DNA of 64,000 nucleotides, taken from NCBI GenBank assembly GCA_025934955.1, contig JAICWE010000011.1, forward strand, positions 1 through 64,000, read 5' to 3'. This DNA is from Gemmatimonadales bacterium. Its GTDB lineage: Bacteria > Gemmatimonadota > Gemmatimonadetes > Gemmatimonadales > GWC2-71-9. The position numbers were made by a program, and so were the translations under genes. Shown here in pieces: positions 41,284 through 50,195 of the stretch (its first letter is position 1; each line of letters starts with the position of its first letter). The notes under the pieces are model-generated. The model saw only the letters and a list, made by a program, of their open reading frames with translations. It was not told the origin of the DNA and ran no database searches.

Positions 41284-41777
41284 CCGTGTCTCGCGACGAC
41301 GGCCCGCACGGCGTCGAGCTCGTGCTCCCGCTCCACCACGATCCGGAGCTCGCGCGGCGCGTCGCCGCCGGGGCGGGCGCCGAAGGTGTCCACCAGCAGC
41401 GCCGCCGCTTCCTCGATGCCGAGCTGTCCCGCGCCGGCGCCGACCAGCGGCGCCGCGAGCACCGCCAGATTCCATTCGGCCGCGCGCTGCCACGCGCTCA
41501 TCAGCGCGCGCCGGATCTGGTCGGTCCCGGCGTCGCCACGGTCGTCCTGCACCACGACGTGCACCACCAGCGGCGCCGCGAGATCGCCGCTGCCGGTGAC
41601 CACCGCCGCGCCCGCTTCGAGCGGCGACGCCACCCGGCGCTGCGCCACGAACGCGGCGCCCGCCGAGATGTCGAGCCGGCGCATCGCCGGCGTCACCGGC
41701 TCGAGCGATCCGTCGGCCGGACGCAGCACGGCGTCCGCCCGCACGAAGGCGAGATCATCCAGCAGGACGTGGATCAT
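41280..41777 (-). CDS. macro-domain-like protein
   Basis: 165 residues from the ATG at 41777. The outline fits a macro (ADP-ribose-binding) domain: [20 protein letters not shown] at the start, [21 protein letters not shown] in the centre and [29 protein letters not shown] near the end. The usual NAAN and GVDGAI motifs are not recognisable, so ADP-ribose binding is uncertain. First gene of a four-gene overlapping set with the exporter. Confidence 0.6.
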   Translation of the reverse strand: MIHVLLDDLAFVRADAVLRPADGSLEPVTPAMRRLDISAGAAFVAQRRVASPLEAGAAVVTGSGDLAAPLVVHVVVQDDRGDAGTDQIRRALMSAWQRAAEWNLAVLAAPLVGAGAGQLGIEEAAALLVDTFGARPGGDAPRELRIVVEREHELDAVRAVVARHG

Positions 41778-41820
41778 GGAGCAGGGAAGATAAGAGACTC
41801 GCCGCGCTGACACCGCGCGG

Positions 41821-41849
41821 TTGAACCCGCCCGCTCCTTCGGGTATCCT
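41821..41849 (+). promoter_or_regulatory. uvrA promoter
   Basis: TTGAAC (41821-41826), 17 bases, TATCCT (41844-41849). The start of transcription would fall at about 41856-41858, on or next to the uvrA ATG at 41858. This suggests a leaderless uvrA mRNA. No LexA-type inverted repeat is evident. Confidence 0.6.
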
Positions 41850-41857
41850 TCGGGGCT

Positions 41858-44737
41858 ATGGGACAGGAATACCTCCAGGTTCGCGGCGCGCGCGAGCACA
41901 ATCTGAAAAACGTGTCGGTCGCGATCCCTCGCGACCGACTCACCGTCATCACCGGGCTCTCCGGCTCGGGCAAGTCGTCGCTCGCCTTCGACACGATCTA
42001 CGCCGAGGGCCAGAGGCGCTACGTCGAGTCGCTCTCGGCGTATGCCCGGCAGTTCCTCGGCCTGATGGAGAAGCCCGACGTTGACGCGATCGAGGGTCTC
42101 TCGCCGGCGATTTCCATCGAGCAGAAGACCACCGGCCAGAACCCGCGCTCCACCGTCGGCACCGTCACCGAGATCTACGACTACCTCCGCCTGCTCTGGG
42201 CCCGCGCCGGCGTGCCGCACTGTCCCAACGACGGCAGTCCGGTCAGCCGGCAGAGCGCGGCGCAGATCGTGGACGCCGTGCTCGCGTGGCCGGAGGAGAC
42301 GCGGATCGAGCTGCTCGCGCCGCTGGTGCGCGGCCGCAAGGGCGAGTTCAAGGACCTGTTCGACGACATCCGGAAGCGCGGCTTCGTGCGGGTGCGGGTG
42401 GACGGCGAAATCTACGACCTCGGTGCCGTGCCCGCGCTCAACCGGCGGCAGAACCACGACGTGGCCGTCGTGGTGGACCGTCTCGTGGTGCGGGCCGCGG
42501 ACCGCTCGCGGCTCACCGACTCGGTGGAGACCGCGCTCAAGGCCGCCGACGGCGTGATCGAGGTGGTGCGCTACCCGCGCGCGGGCGCGCGGGACGCGAG
42601 CGCCGAGTCGGTGCTCTTCTCCGAGCGCTTCGCCTGCCCGGTCTGCGGCCTCTCGCTGCCGGAGCTCGAGCCGCGGCAGTTCTCCTTCAACTCGCCGTTC
42701 GGCGCCTGCCCCGACTGTCACGGCGTCGGCACCCGCATGGAAGTGAACGCCGAGCTGGTGCTGGGCGACCCGAGCATCTCGATCCTCGAAGGCGTGGTAC
42801 TCCCCTGGGGCGAGCCGAGCGGGTACCTGCGGAAGACGGTGCTCCCGACGCTGGCCAGAGCATTCAAGTTCGACCTCGCCGCGCCGTGGGGCGATCTGCC
42901 GGCGAGCGCGCAGAAGGCGCTGCTCTTCGGCGCGCCGGGCAAGCTCAAGTTCGCGACCGACGGCGGCCGCGGGCGCGCGTCCGATTACGAGAGCGAGTGG
43001 GAAGGCATCCTCGGGAACGTCGAGCGGCGCTACCGCGAGTCCACCAGCGACGGCGTGCGGCTGTCGCTCGAGGAGTTCATGACCGAGGCGCCGTGCGCCA
43101 CCTGCGGCGGCAAGCGGCTCAAGGCCGAGAGCCTCGCGGTGCTGCTGCACGGCCGGAGCATCGGCGACATCGTGGAGCTGCCGGTGGACCGCGCGCTCGA
43201 GTTCTTCCAGTCGGTGCCGGTGCGCCGGCCCGGCAGCGCGGGCACGGGACTCGATCCGGAGATCGCCGGCCCGATCCTCAAGGAGGTGCGCGACCGACTC
43301 CGCTTCCTCGACGACGTCGGCCTGGACTACCTGACACTGGGCCGCGGTGCCGGATCGCTCTCCGGCGGCGAAATGCAACGCATCCGGCTCGCGACCCAGA
43401 TCGGCAGCCGGCTGGTCGGCGTGCTCTACATTCTCGACGAGCCGAGCATCGGGCTGCACCAGCGCGACAACGAGCGGCTGCTCGGCACGCTGCGCGAGCT
43501 GCGCGACCTCGGCAATACGGTGATCGTGGTCGAGCACGACGAGGAGACGATCCGCGCCGCGGATCACGTGATCGACCTCGGCCCCCGGGCCGGCCGCTTC
43601 GGCGGCGAGGTGATCGCCGAGGGAACGCTGGATGACGTGCTCGCCGCGCCGGAGTCGCTCACCGGACGGTACCTCCGGGGCGAGCTGCGGATCCCGGTGC
43701 CGCGCGGCCGCCGTGAGGCGGAGCCGGGGCGCCGGCTGCGCGTGGTCGGCGCCAGGGCCAACAACCTGCGCGACCTCACCGTGGACTTTCCGCTCGGCGT
43801 CTTCGTCAGCGTCACCGGCGTCTCCGGCTCGGGGAAGAGCACGCTGGTCACCGACATTCTCTACCAGGCGCTGGCGCGCCACTTCTACCGCAACCGGGTG
43901 ATTCCCGGCGCGCACGCGAGGATCGAGGGGCTGCAGCACATCGACAAGGTCATCGACATCGACCAGAGCCCGATCGGCCGGACGCCGCGATCCAATCCGG
44001 CCACGTACACCGGACTCTTCACTCCCATTCGCGAGCTGTTCACCCAGCTGCCTGACGCGAAGATCCGCGGCTACGGCCCCGGCCGCTTTTCATTCAACGT
44101 CAAGGGCGGCCGCTGCGAAGCCTGCCAGGGCGACGGGCTGGTGAAGATCGAGATGCACTTCCTGCCGGATGTCTACGTCCCGTGCGAGGTGTGCAAGGGC
44201 CGGCGCTACAATCGCGAGACGCTGGAGGTGCGGTACAAGGGGAAGAGCATCGCCGACGTGCTGGACCTCACCGTCGCCGACGCGCTCGACTTCTTCTCCA
44301 ACCAGCGGCGCATCGCCGAGAAGCTGGAGCTGCTGAACGACGTGGGGCTGGGCTACATCCATCTGGGCCAGGCGGCGACGACGCTCTCGGGCGGTGAGGC
44401 GCAGCGGGTGAAGCTCGCCACCGAGCTGGCCAAGCGCGACACCGGCCGCACGCTCTACATCCTCGACGAGCCGACCACGGGGCTGCACTTCGAGGACGTG
44501 CGGCTGCTGCTGGAGGTGCTGCACCGGCTGGTGGACAAGGGCAACACCGTCGTCGTGATCGAGCACAACCTCGACGTCATCAAGACGGCCGACTGGATCA
44601 TCGACCTCGGACCGGAAGGCGGCGAGGGTGGCGGGACGGTCGTGGCGGCGGGGACTCCGGAAACAGTAGCCCGCGTGGCAGGGAGCCACACGGGCCGGTT
44701 CCTCCGAACCGCGCTGAACGGCCGCGACCGGGACTAG
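41858..44737 (+). CDS. uvrA: excinuclease ABC subunit A
   Basis: 959 residues. Two ABC modules: Walker [21 protein letters not shown] and [19 protein letters not shown]; signatures [17 protein letters not shown] and [18 protein letters not shown]; Walker [16 protein letters not shown] and [15 protein letters not shown]. Zinc modules: [30 protein letters not shown] and [29 protein letters not shown]. Damage recognition in nucleotide excision repair. Length matches the family. The TAG stop overlaps that of the convergent sulfocyanin gene via CTAG. Confidence 0.98.
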   Translation: MGQEYLQVRGAREHNLKNVSVAIPRDRLTVITGLSGSGKSSLAFDTIYAEGQRRYVESLSAYARQFLGLMEKPDVDAIEGLSPAISIEQKTTGQNPRSTVGTVTEIYDYLRLLWARAGVPHCPNDGSPVSRQSAAQIVDAVLAWPEETRIELLAPLVRGRKGEFKDLFDDIRKRGFVRVRVDGEIYDLGAVPALNRRQNHDVAVVVDRLVVRAADRSRLTDSVETALKAADGVIEVVRYPRAGARDASAESVLFSERFACPVCGLSLPELEPRQFSFNSPFGACPDCHGVGTRMEVNAELVLGDPSISILEGVVLPWGEPSGYLRKTVLPTLARAFKFDLAAPWGDLPASAQKALLFGAPGKLKFATDGGRGRASDYESEWEGILGNVERRYRESTSDGVRLSLEEFMTEAPCATCGGKRLKAESLAVLLHGRSIGDIVELPVDRALEFFQSVPVRRPGSAGTGLDPEIAGPILKEVRDRLRFLDDVGLDYLTLGRGAGSLSGGEMQRIRLATQIGSRLVGVLYILDEPSIGLHQRDNERLLGTLRELRDLGNTVIVVEHDEETIRAADHVIDLGPRAGRFGGEVIAEGTLDDVLAAPESLTGRYLRGELRIPVPRGRREAEPGRRLRVVGARANNLRDLTVDFPLGVFVSVTGVSGSGKSTLVTDILYQALARHFYRNRVIPGAHARIEGLQHIDKVIDIDQSPIGRTPRSNPATYTGLFTPIRELFTQLPDAKIRGYGPGRFSFNVKGGRCEACQGDGLVKIEMHFLPDVYVPCEVCKGRRYNRETLEVRYKGKSIADVLDLTVADALDFFSNQRRIAEKLELLNDVGLGYIHLGQAATTLSGGEAQRVKLATELAKRDTGRTLYILDEPTTGLHFEDVRLLLEVLHRLVDKGNTVVVIEHNLDVIKTADWIIDLGPEGGEGGGTVVAAGTPETVARVAGSHTGRFLRTALNGRDRD

Positions 44738-45420
44738 CTCTTCCCGACCTTGAAGCTCGGCTCCCTGGCCGACGGGTCCACCTTGAACCGGATCCACATT
44801 CCGGAGAGCCCGTGGCCGGGCACGCCGCAGAAGATGCGATAACTGCCGTTGTCCGGCGCGGTGAAGCGCATGTTGTCCTTGGCGAACTGCGGCAGCCCCT
44901 CGACCAGCTTGTTGGTGAACGCGCGCGGAATGGCCGCGTCGCCGGCGTCGCCGCTGTTCGGCATGGGATCCTTGTCGGCGATGATCTCGGCGCTGTGCGG
45001 CGTGCCGTCGTCATTGACGAAGTTGATGACGACCGTGCTCTTCGGCGGCACGATGAACGCGGCACCGCCGCCGCCGTAGCCGTTGAAGACGAACGGGCCG
45101 GCGATCAGCTTGAGCGTCGCGGTTTTCGTGGCCGCATTCCAGGCGACGTAGTTGCTCTGGCCGCCGGCGGCGCCGGTATCGCTCGCGACGCCACTCTGCG
45201 TGGTGTCCTTCGCCGCGGCGCCGGTCTTCGCCGTCGCGCTCTTGCCGGTCGAGCTCCTGGTGCTCGCGCTGGTACGGTGCCTGGTCTTGTGTGTCGTCTT
45301 GTGCTTCACCGCGTGATGCGTGGTGTCCTGGGCCGAGGGCGTGCCGCTGCCCTGCGCCGCCGCGGGCGCGGCTGAAACGAACAAGGTCACAATTCCGAAG
45401 TAGATGGCGAATCGTGTCAT
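44734..45420 (-). CDS. sulfocyanin-like blue copper protein
   Basis: 228 residues from the ATG at 45420. Signal peptide [16 protein letters not shown], then a low-complexity Thr/Lys/Ser linker ([20 protein letters not shown]), then a cupredoxin domain. Type 1 copper ligands fit His in [10 protein letters not shown] and Cys, His and Met in [13 protein letters not shown]. The pattern resembles sulfocyanin, an electron carrier of Sulfolobus-type respiratory chains with bacterial relatives. Probable periplasmic electron carrier. A TAGCTT hexamer lies about 33 bases upstream. Confidence 0.83.
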   Translation of the reverse strand: MTRFAIYFGIVTLFVSAAPAAAQGSGTPSAQDTTHHAVKHKTTHKTRHRTSASTRSSTGKSATAKTGAAAKDTTQSGVASDTGAAGGQSNYVAWNAATKTATLKLIAGPFVFNGYGGGGAAFIVPPKSTVVINFVNDDGTPHSAEIIADKDPMPNSGDAGDAAIPRAFTNKLVEGLPQFAKDNMRFTAPDNGSYRIFCGVPGHGLSGMWIRFKVDPSAREPSFKVGKS

Positions 45421-45538
45421 GCGTGCGCGTCCTCGTTGTGGTCGTGGCCGGAAAGCTACAGACTTCCCGGAGGAGCGGCTATCCTTGCTGCCGCCAGCGT
45501 GCGTCCCATTCACCTACATCTCCAGTGAGCCAAATCCC

Positions 45539-47821
45539 GTGACGCAGGTCACCCGTCGCCTCCGCGTTCCCGCGCGCCTTGCGAGCCTCGCGCTCGCCGC
45601 CGTTCTCATCGCGCCGGCGCCCGCCGCCGCGCAGCAGGCGGACAGCACGCTGCTCAGCGTGCAGCGCATCTACGGCTCGCCCGATTTCCGCCCGGAGTTC
45701 TTCGGCCCGGCGCGCTGGCTGCACGACGGCGCGTCGTACACCACGCTGGAGAAGGCGGCTGCGGGCAAGGGTCAGGACCTGGTGCGGTACGACAGCGGCA
45801 AAGGCACGCGCGAGGTGCTGGTGCCCGCCGCGCGCCTGGTGCCGCAGGGCGACAGCGTGCCGCTCACGGTCGAGGACTACAGCTGGTCGCCCGATGGCGA
45901 GCAGCTCCTCGTCTTCACCAACTCGAAGCCGGTCTGGCGGCAGAACAACCGCGGCGACTACTGGCTGCTCGACCGCGCCAGCGGCCGGCTCCGGCAGCTC
46001 GGCGGCCCGGATGCGAAGCCGTCGTCGCTCCTGTTCGCCAAGTTCTCGCCCGACGGCGGCCGCATCGGCTACGTGCGCGAGCACAACATCTACGTCGAGG
46101 ACCTCGCCAGCGGCGCCATCACCCAGCTCACCCGTGACGGCTCCCGCGACATCATCAACGGCACCTTCGACTGGGTGTACGAGGAGGAGCTGAACGACCG
46201 CGACGGCTGGCGCTGGAGTCCCGACGGCAAGTCGGTGGCGTACTGGCAGCTCAACGCCGACTCGGTGCGCAACTTCACGCTGATCGACGACACCGACTCC
46301 CTCTATTCGTACACCATTCCGATCCAGTACCCCAAGGCGGGGCAGGACAACTCGGCCGCGCGCGTCGGCGTCGTGAGCGCGGCCGGTGGCGAGACCCGCT
46401 GGCTCAACATTCCGGGCGACCCGCGGGAGAACTACCTCGCCCGGATGGACTGGGCGGCCAACTCGAATGAGCTGCTGCTCCAGCGACTCAACCGGCTGCA
46501 GAACACCGACGAAGTGCTGCTCGGTGACGCGGCGACCGGACAGGTGAAGCCGGTGCTGGTGGAGCACGACAGCGCCTGGGTGGACGTGGTGGACCAGGTG
46601 ACGTGGCTCGGCGGCGGGAAGAGCTTCACCTGGATGAGCGAGCGCGACGGCTGGCGGCACCTCTATGTGGTGTCGCGCGACGGGAGGTCGGTCCGGCTCA
46701 TCACCCCCGGCAGCTACGACGTGATCGACCTGACCGCGGTGGACGACAAGGGCGGCTACGCCTACTTCATCGCGTCGCCCGACAATCCGGCGCAGCGCTA
46801 TCTCTACCGCGCGCGGCTGGACGGCAAGGGCCGGGCGGAACGCCTCTCGCCGGCGGCGCAGAGCGGCACGCATCTGTACGACATCGCGCCCGACGCCCGC
46901 TACGCCATCCACACCTTCCACAGCTTCTCGCAGCCGCCGGTCACCGAGCTGGTGCGCCTGCCGACGCACGCGGTGGTGCGGACCCTCGTCGCCAACGAGC
47001 GGCTGCGGCAGCGCTTCGCGGCGCTGAAGCATGGGCCGGTGGAGTGGACCCGACTCGACGTCGACGGGCAGAAGCTCCCGGCGTACATCATGAAGCCCGC
47101 CGACTTCGACTCGACCCGGAAGTACCCGGTGCTGTTCTTCGTCTACGGCGGCCCCGCGACGCAGACCGTACTCGACGGTTACGGCGGCTCGCAGGAGCTG
47201 TGGTTCACCATGCTCACCCAGAAGGGCTACATCGTCGCGAGCGTGGACAACCGCGGCACGCCGGCACCGCTGGGCCGCGCGTGGCGCAAGGCGATCTACG
47301 GCCGCATGGGCGTGCTGGAAACCCAGGAGCAGACCGACGCGGCGAAGCTGCTGTCGCGCCGGCCGTACGTGGACGCGAACCGCATCGGCATCTGGGGCTG
47401 GAGCAACGGCGGCTTCATGACGCTCAACTGCCTCTTCCGCTCGCCCGACGTGTATCGCATGGGGATCGCGGTGGCGCCGGTGACCAACTGGCGCTTCTAC
47501 GACAACATCTACACCGAGCGCTACAACGGTCTGCCGCAGGACAACGCCAAGGGCTACGAGGAGGGCTCGCCGATCACGTATGCCTCCGGCCTCAAGGGCG
47601 ACCTGCTCCTGGTGCACGGCAGCGGCGACGACAACGTGCACTTCCAGAACAGCGAGACGCTGATCAACGCGCTGGTCGCGGCGAACAAGCAGTTCCAGAT
47701 GATGGAATACCCCAATCGGAACCACGGCATCTTCGGCGGCAACACCCGCCAGCACCTCTTCGGGCTGCTGACCAAGTACCTCGACGACCACCTGCTGACC
47801 GCGCGGACCGTCATGCCGTAA
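45539..47821 (+). CDS. exported dipeptidyl peptidase IV-type serine peptidase (S9B)
   Basis: 760 residues from a GTG at 45539, with signal peptide LASLALAAVLIAPAPAAAQQ; the track start at 45404 lies upstream without a ribosome site. An N-terminal beta-propeller carries the double Glu loop (VYEEELNDRDGW) that binds the substrate amino terminus. The C-terminal alpha/beta hydrolase has Ser in IWGWSNGGFMTL, Asp in GSGDDNVHF and His in NRNHGIFGG. Cleaves X-Pro dipeptides from peptide N-termini in the periplasm. Confidence 0.93.
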   Translation: MTQVTRRLRVPARLASLALAAVLIAPAPAAAQQADSTLLSVQRIYGSPDFRPEFFGPARWLHDGASYTTLEKAAAGKGQDLVRYDSGKGTREVLVPAARLVPQGDSVPLTVEDYSWSPDGEQLLVFTNSKPVWRQNNRGDYWLLDRASGRLRQLGGPDAKPSSLLFAKFSPDGGRIGYVREHNIYVEDLASGAITQLTRDGSRDIINGTFDWVYEEELNDRDGWRWSPDGKSVAYWQLNADSVRNFTLIDDTDSLYSYTIPIQYPKAGQDNSAARVGVVSAAGGETRWLNIPGDPRENYLARMDWAANSNELLLQRLNRLQNTDEVLLGDAATGQVKPVLVEHDSAWVDVVDQVTWLGGGKSFTWMSERDGWRHLYVVSRDGRSVRLITPGSYDVIDLTAVDDKGGYAYFIASPDNPAQRYLYRARLDGKGRAERLSPAAQSGTHLYDIAPDARYAIHTFHSFSQPPVTELVRLPTHAVVRTLVANERLRQRFAALKHGPVEWTRLDVDGQKLPAYIMKPADFDSTRKYPVLFFVYGGPATQTVLDGYGGSQELWFTMLTQKGYIVASVDNRGTPAPLGRAWRKAIYGRMGVLETQEQTDAAKLLSRRPYVDANRIGIWGWSNGGFMTLNCLFRSPDVYRMGIAVAPVTNWRFYDNIYTERYNGLPQDNAKGYEEGSPITYASGLKGDLLLVHGSGDDNVHFQNSETLINALVAANKQFQMMEYPNRNHGIFGGNTRQHLFGLLTKYLDDHLLTARTVMP

Positions 47822-47893
47822 GCTCAGGCGGGCGCCCTCGCGCCCTCCCGGACCGGGGCATACATTGCCGGAAGACCCCATCCGGGAGGGCGC

Positions 47894-48115
47894 ATGGGCT
47901 ACGACGAGATCGTCTCCATGCTCGGCTACGCCGGCGGTCACGAGCGGCAGGTCCGCATCACCACGACCAATCGCCTCGAGGTGGTCGGGGTTCCGACCAG
48001 CGTCGATACCCACCCGACGGCTCACGAGGTCTATCTCCGCCCCGCCGGCCAGGACGACACCGAGATCGCGGTCTCGCTCGCCGCGATCTCGGCCGTCGAG
48101 CTGCTCGGCGAGTAG
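47894..48115 (+). CDS. small hypothetical protein
   Basis: 73 residues, ATG preceded by GGGAGGG. Soluble and beta-rich (HERQVRITTTNRLEVVGVPTSVD; VYLRPAGQDDTEIAVSLAAISAVELL). The last part reads like an SH3- or Hfq-sized barrel, but no family is recognised. It lies 73 bases after the S9B peptidase gene and 86 bases before the PspB-like array. Confidence 0.6.
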   Translation: MGYDEIVSMLGYAGGHERQVRITTTNRLEVVGVPTSVDTHPTAHEVYLRPAGQDDTEIAVSLAAISAVELLGE

Positions 48116-48201
48116 CATCGCGGCGCGACCACGTCTCGCCCTGAAACATCGAGCGCCGGAGCGCCGTAGGCTCCGCGTGGCCGATTACGCGAGGTAGCCG
48201 A

Positions 48202-48459
48202 ATGTCGCCGTTTCTGGTTCCGATCACCGCGTTCATCATGATTGGCCTGGTCGTGCTCGCCCGCTCGCCCATCGGGCTCGCCCTCGCCGAGCGCCTCCGC
48301 GGCCACGGCGCCGACCTCGGCCTCGTGCAGCAGCAGCTCGACGAAATGCACGGTACCCTCGAGGCGATCCGGGCCGAGCTGGCGGAAACCCAGGAGCGGG
48401 TTGACTTCGCGGAGCGCCTGTTGAGTCAGAAGCCCGACGCCGCGAAGCTCGAGGGTTGA
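48202..48459 (+). CDS. PspB-like small membrane protein, copy 1
   Basis: 85 residues. Membrane helix SPFLVPITAFIMIGLVVLARSPIGLAL, then a coiled coil (LVQQQLDEMHGTLEAIRAELAETQERVDFAERLLSQ). The layout (short N-terminus, one helix, cytoplasmic coiled coil with an RxxxxERLL end) resembles PspB, whose C-terminus has RMRERIQALESIL. PspB relays envelope stress to PspA/PspF in enterobacteria. The PspB assignment rests on layout and motif. Confidence 0.7.
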   Translation: MSPFLVPITAFIMIGLVVLARSPIGLALAERLRGHGADLGLVQQQLDEMHGTLEAIRAELAETQERVDFAERLLSQKPDAAKLEG

Positions 48460-48462
48460 GGC

Positions 48463-48717
48463 GTGAACTACGACGCAATCGTCGAGTTCCCGTTGGGCCT
48501 TGTCGCCGTGGCAGGCATCGGGACCGCGATCTACGTCGGGTTCCGGCTCGCGATGGTGTTGGTCCGCCGGCTGGAGCAGCGGGTGCCCGAGCCGGGCGCC
48601 GGCGCCGGGGACCTGGTGCTGCTCCGGCAGGAGATCGCGGAGCTGCACGAGCGGGTGGACTTCACCGAGCGGATGTTGGCGCAGCGGCCGGAGCCGGCGC
48701 GCGTGGAGGGCATGTGA
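48463..48717 (+). CDS. PspB-like small membrane protein, copy 2
   Basis: 84 residues, GTG start, three bases after copy 1. Helix FPLGLVAVAGIGTAIYVGFRLAMVLV, a short Gly/Ala/Pro linker, then LVLLRQEIAELHERVDFTERMLAQRPEP. The coiled coil is shorter than in copy 1. The GTG of copy 3 lies within its last codons. Confidence 0.7.
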   Translation: MNYDAIVEFPLGLVAVAGIGTAIYVGFRLAMVLVRRLEQRVPEPGAGAGDLVLLRQEIAELHERVDFTERMLAQRPEPARVEGM

Positions 48718-49001
48718 ATCCCGAGGACATCGCGCCGCTGACCGCGTTTCTGATCGCCTGCGCGACGCTGGTGCTGGTACTGCTCGGGCCGGTCGGCCGG
48801 GCGCTGGGGCGCTGGGTAGATCGCTGGGGTCGCCATGCGGATACTGAAGCCGACGCACGGCTCGCCGAACTTGAGGCGCGCCTCGCCGAGCTCGAATCCT
48901 CGCACGTGCGGAGTGCCGAGCTGGAAGAGCGGCTCGAGTTCGCCGAGCGCCTGCTGGCGCAGCAGCGGAGCCCGGCGCAGCTGAGCGAAGGAAACCGCTG
49001 A
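48714..49001 (+). CDS. PspB-like small membrane protein, copy 3
   Basis: 95 residues, GTG start in the overlap GTGA with copy 2; the track shows only longer out-of-context versions. Helix DIAPLTAFLIACATLVLVLLGPVGRALG, then ADARLAELEARLAELESSHVRSAELEERLEFAERLLAQQ. The coiled coil contains two heptad-like ELEARL/ELEERL units. Confidence 0.7.
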   Translation: MNPEDIAPLTAFLIACATLVLVLLGPVGRALGRWVDRWGRHADTEADARLAELEARLAELESSHVRSAELEERLEFAERLLAQQRSPAQLSEGNR

Positions 49002-49369
49002 TGCCACTGCTGCTGCTCGCGCAGATACCGGCGCCGCCGGCGCCGCCACTGCCGCCGGAGATCGGGCGGATGATCTTCCAGACGCCGCCACCGTGGGTGA
49101 CCATGCCGCCGACCGCGATCGTACTGATCACGCTCGGGGTGTTTGCGGCGTGCGCGGTCGTGCTGTATCCGGTTTTCCGGGCTATCGCGCGGCGCATCGA
49201 GGGGAAGGCGGCCGACGCGGAGCTGAGGGCGGAGCTCGAGGAGCTCCGCAACCGGGTCCAGGAGCTGGAGTCGAGTCAGCTGCACGTGGCGGAGCTGGAG
49301 GAGCGGGTGGACTTCGCCGAGCGCCTGCTGAGCCAGCAGCGGGCGCCCGAGCGGCTGCCTAACGGCTGA
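49001..49369 (+). CDS. PspB-like small membrane protein, copy 4 (extended)
   Basis: 122 residues, the longest copy. A hydrophobic proline-rich N-terminus (PLLLLAQIPAPPAPPLPPEIG) may be a signal peptide or first helix. A membrane helix (TAIVLITLGVFAACAVVLYPVFRAIA) follows, then ELRAELEELRNRVQELESSQLHVAELEERVDFAERLLSQQR. Starts with a one-base overlap (TGATG) with copy 3. Confidence 0.7.
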   Translation: MPLLLLAQIPAPPAPPLPPEIGRMIFQTPPPWVTMPPTAIVLITLGVFAACAVVLYPVFRAIARRIEGKAADAELRAELEELRNRVQELESSQLHVAELEERVDFAERLLSQQRAPERLPNG

Positions 49370-49379
49370 GGAGGTTTCG

Positions 49380-49730
49380 ATGCAGAGCGGCAAGGAATCC
49401 GGCTTCTGGGTGGCCACCACGTTCATCGGCATGGCGGTGATCGGCGCATTCGTCGCACTGTCGGTGGTCATCGGCGAAGACTTCGCGGTGCCGGCGATCA
49501 TCACCCTCGGCATCGTCGCGGCCATACTGGGCCGGGGCGACGTGGGGCGCGCGCTCGCCCGGCGGATCGAGCACGGGCCGGCCGGCGCCGCGGACGGCGA
49601 GACCCAGGCCGAGCTGGACGACATGCGCGGCCGGGTGGCGGAGCTGGAGGAGCGCGTGGATTTCGCCGAGCGGCTGCTCAGCCGCCAGCGCGAGACGGCG
49701 CAGCTTCCGGGCGACGGAGACCTGCGCTGA
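49380..49730 (+). CDS. PspB/PspC-like small membrane protein, copy 5
   Basis: 116 residues, with GAGGAGG nine bases before the ATG. Two hydrophobic segments (GFWVATTFIGMAVIGAFVALSVVIG and FAVPAIITLGIVAAILGRG), then AELDDMRGRVAELEERVDFAERLLSRQRE. The two-helix form differs from the other copies and slightly recalls PspC. Ends 20 bases before the sixth, truncated motif. Confidence 0.7.
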   Translation: MQSGKESGFWVATTFIGMAVIGAFVALSVVIGEDFAVPAIITLGIVAAILGRGDVGRALARRIEHGPAGAADGETQAELDDMRGRVAELEERVDFAERLLSRQRETAQLPGDGDLR

Positions 49731-49794
49731 GCATCGGAGCGGGCCACGGTTGGCGGAGTTCGAGGAACGGTTAGATTTGGCCGGGGACCCACAC

Positions 49795-50190
49795 ATGATC
49801 ACGCACGACGACCTGCAGTCATTCCTCGACCGCCTCGACGGCGGCTCGGTCACGTCCACCGAGCTGGAGTCGGGTCTCTGGCTCTCGCGCAACGCCGACG
49901 GAGCGGAGGTGGTGGTGCACTACGCGCCGCCGGTCGTCATCCTGCGCGTGCGGGTGATGGAGCTTCCGGCGGGCGAGCCGCGCCAGGGCGAGCTGTTCCG
50001 CCAGCTGCTCGAGTTCAACGCCCGTGACCTCGTCCACGGCTCCTACGGCCTCGAGGGCGACCACGTCGTCCTGACCGACACGCTGGAGCTCGAGAACCTC
50101 GACTACAACGAGTTCGAGTCGAGCTTCGACTCCATCTCGCTCGCGCTGGCCTCGCACCTGTCCGCGCTCGCGGCCTACCGGGAGAGCTGA
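49795..50190 (+). CDS. YbjN/CesT-like chaperone-fold protein
   Basis: 131 residues from the ATG at 49795. An upstream TTG at 49750 would add AEFEERLDLAGDPH, a remnant of the array motif, so I prefer the ATG. The fold pattern matches the YbjN or type III secretion chaperone-like group: SFLDRLDGGSVTSTELESGLWLS, VILRVRVMELPAG, LFRQLLEFNARDLVHGSYGLEGDHVVLTDTLELENLDYNEF. These proteins act as small dimeric binding domains. It sits six bases before pspA. Confidence 0.65.
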   Translation: MITHDDLQSFLDRLDGGSVTSTELESGLWLSRNADGAEVVVHYAPPVVILRVRVMELPAGEPRQGELFRQLLEFNARDLVHGSYGLEGDHVVLTDTLELENLDYNEFESSFDSISLALASHLSALAAYRES

Positions 50191-50195
50191 CCCGC

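Larger units (their letters stand above)
48202..49794 (+). repeat. array of five tandem PspB-like paralogues plus a remnant
   Basis: Five consecutive small genes (48202, 48463, 48714, 49001, 49380), each with one or two membrane helices and a C-terminal coiled coil ending in a shared motif: TQERVDFAERLLSQ, LHERVDFTERMLAQ, LEERLEFAERLLAQ, LEERVDFAERLLSQ and LEERVDFAERLLSR. A sixth trace, AEFEERLDLAG, is encoded at 49753-49785, in frame with the YbjN-like gene. The array points to tandem duplication of a PspB-like gene next to pspA. Confidence 0.8.

Noticed and set aside
41774-43939. 721-residue minus-strand ORF
   Set aside because: Antisense to uvrA; shadow.
45479-48118. 879-residue minus-strand ORF
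   Set aside because: Antisense to the DPP4-type peptidase, whose catalytic motifs are clear.
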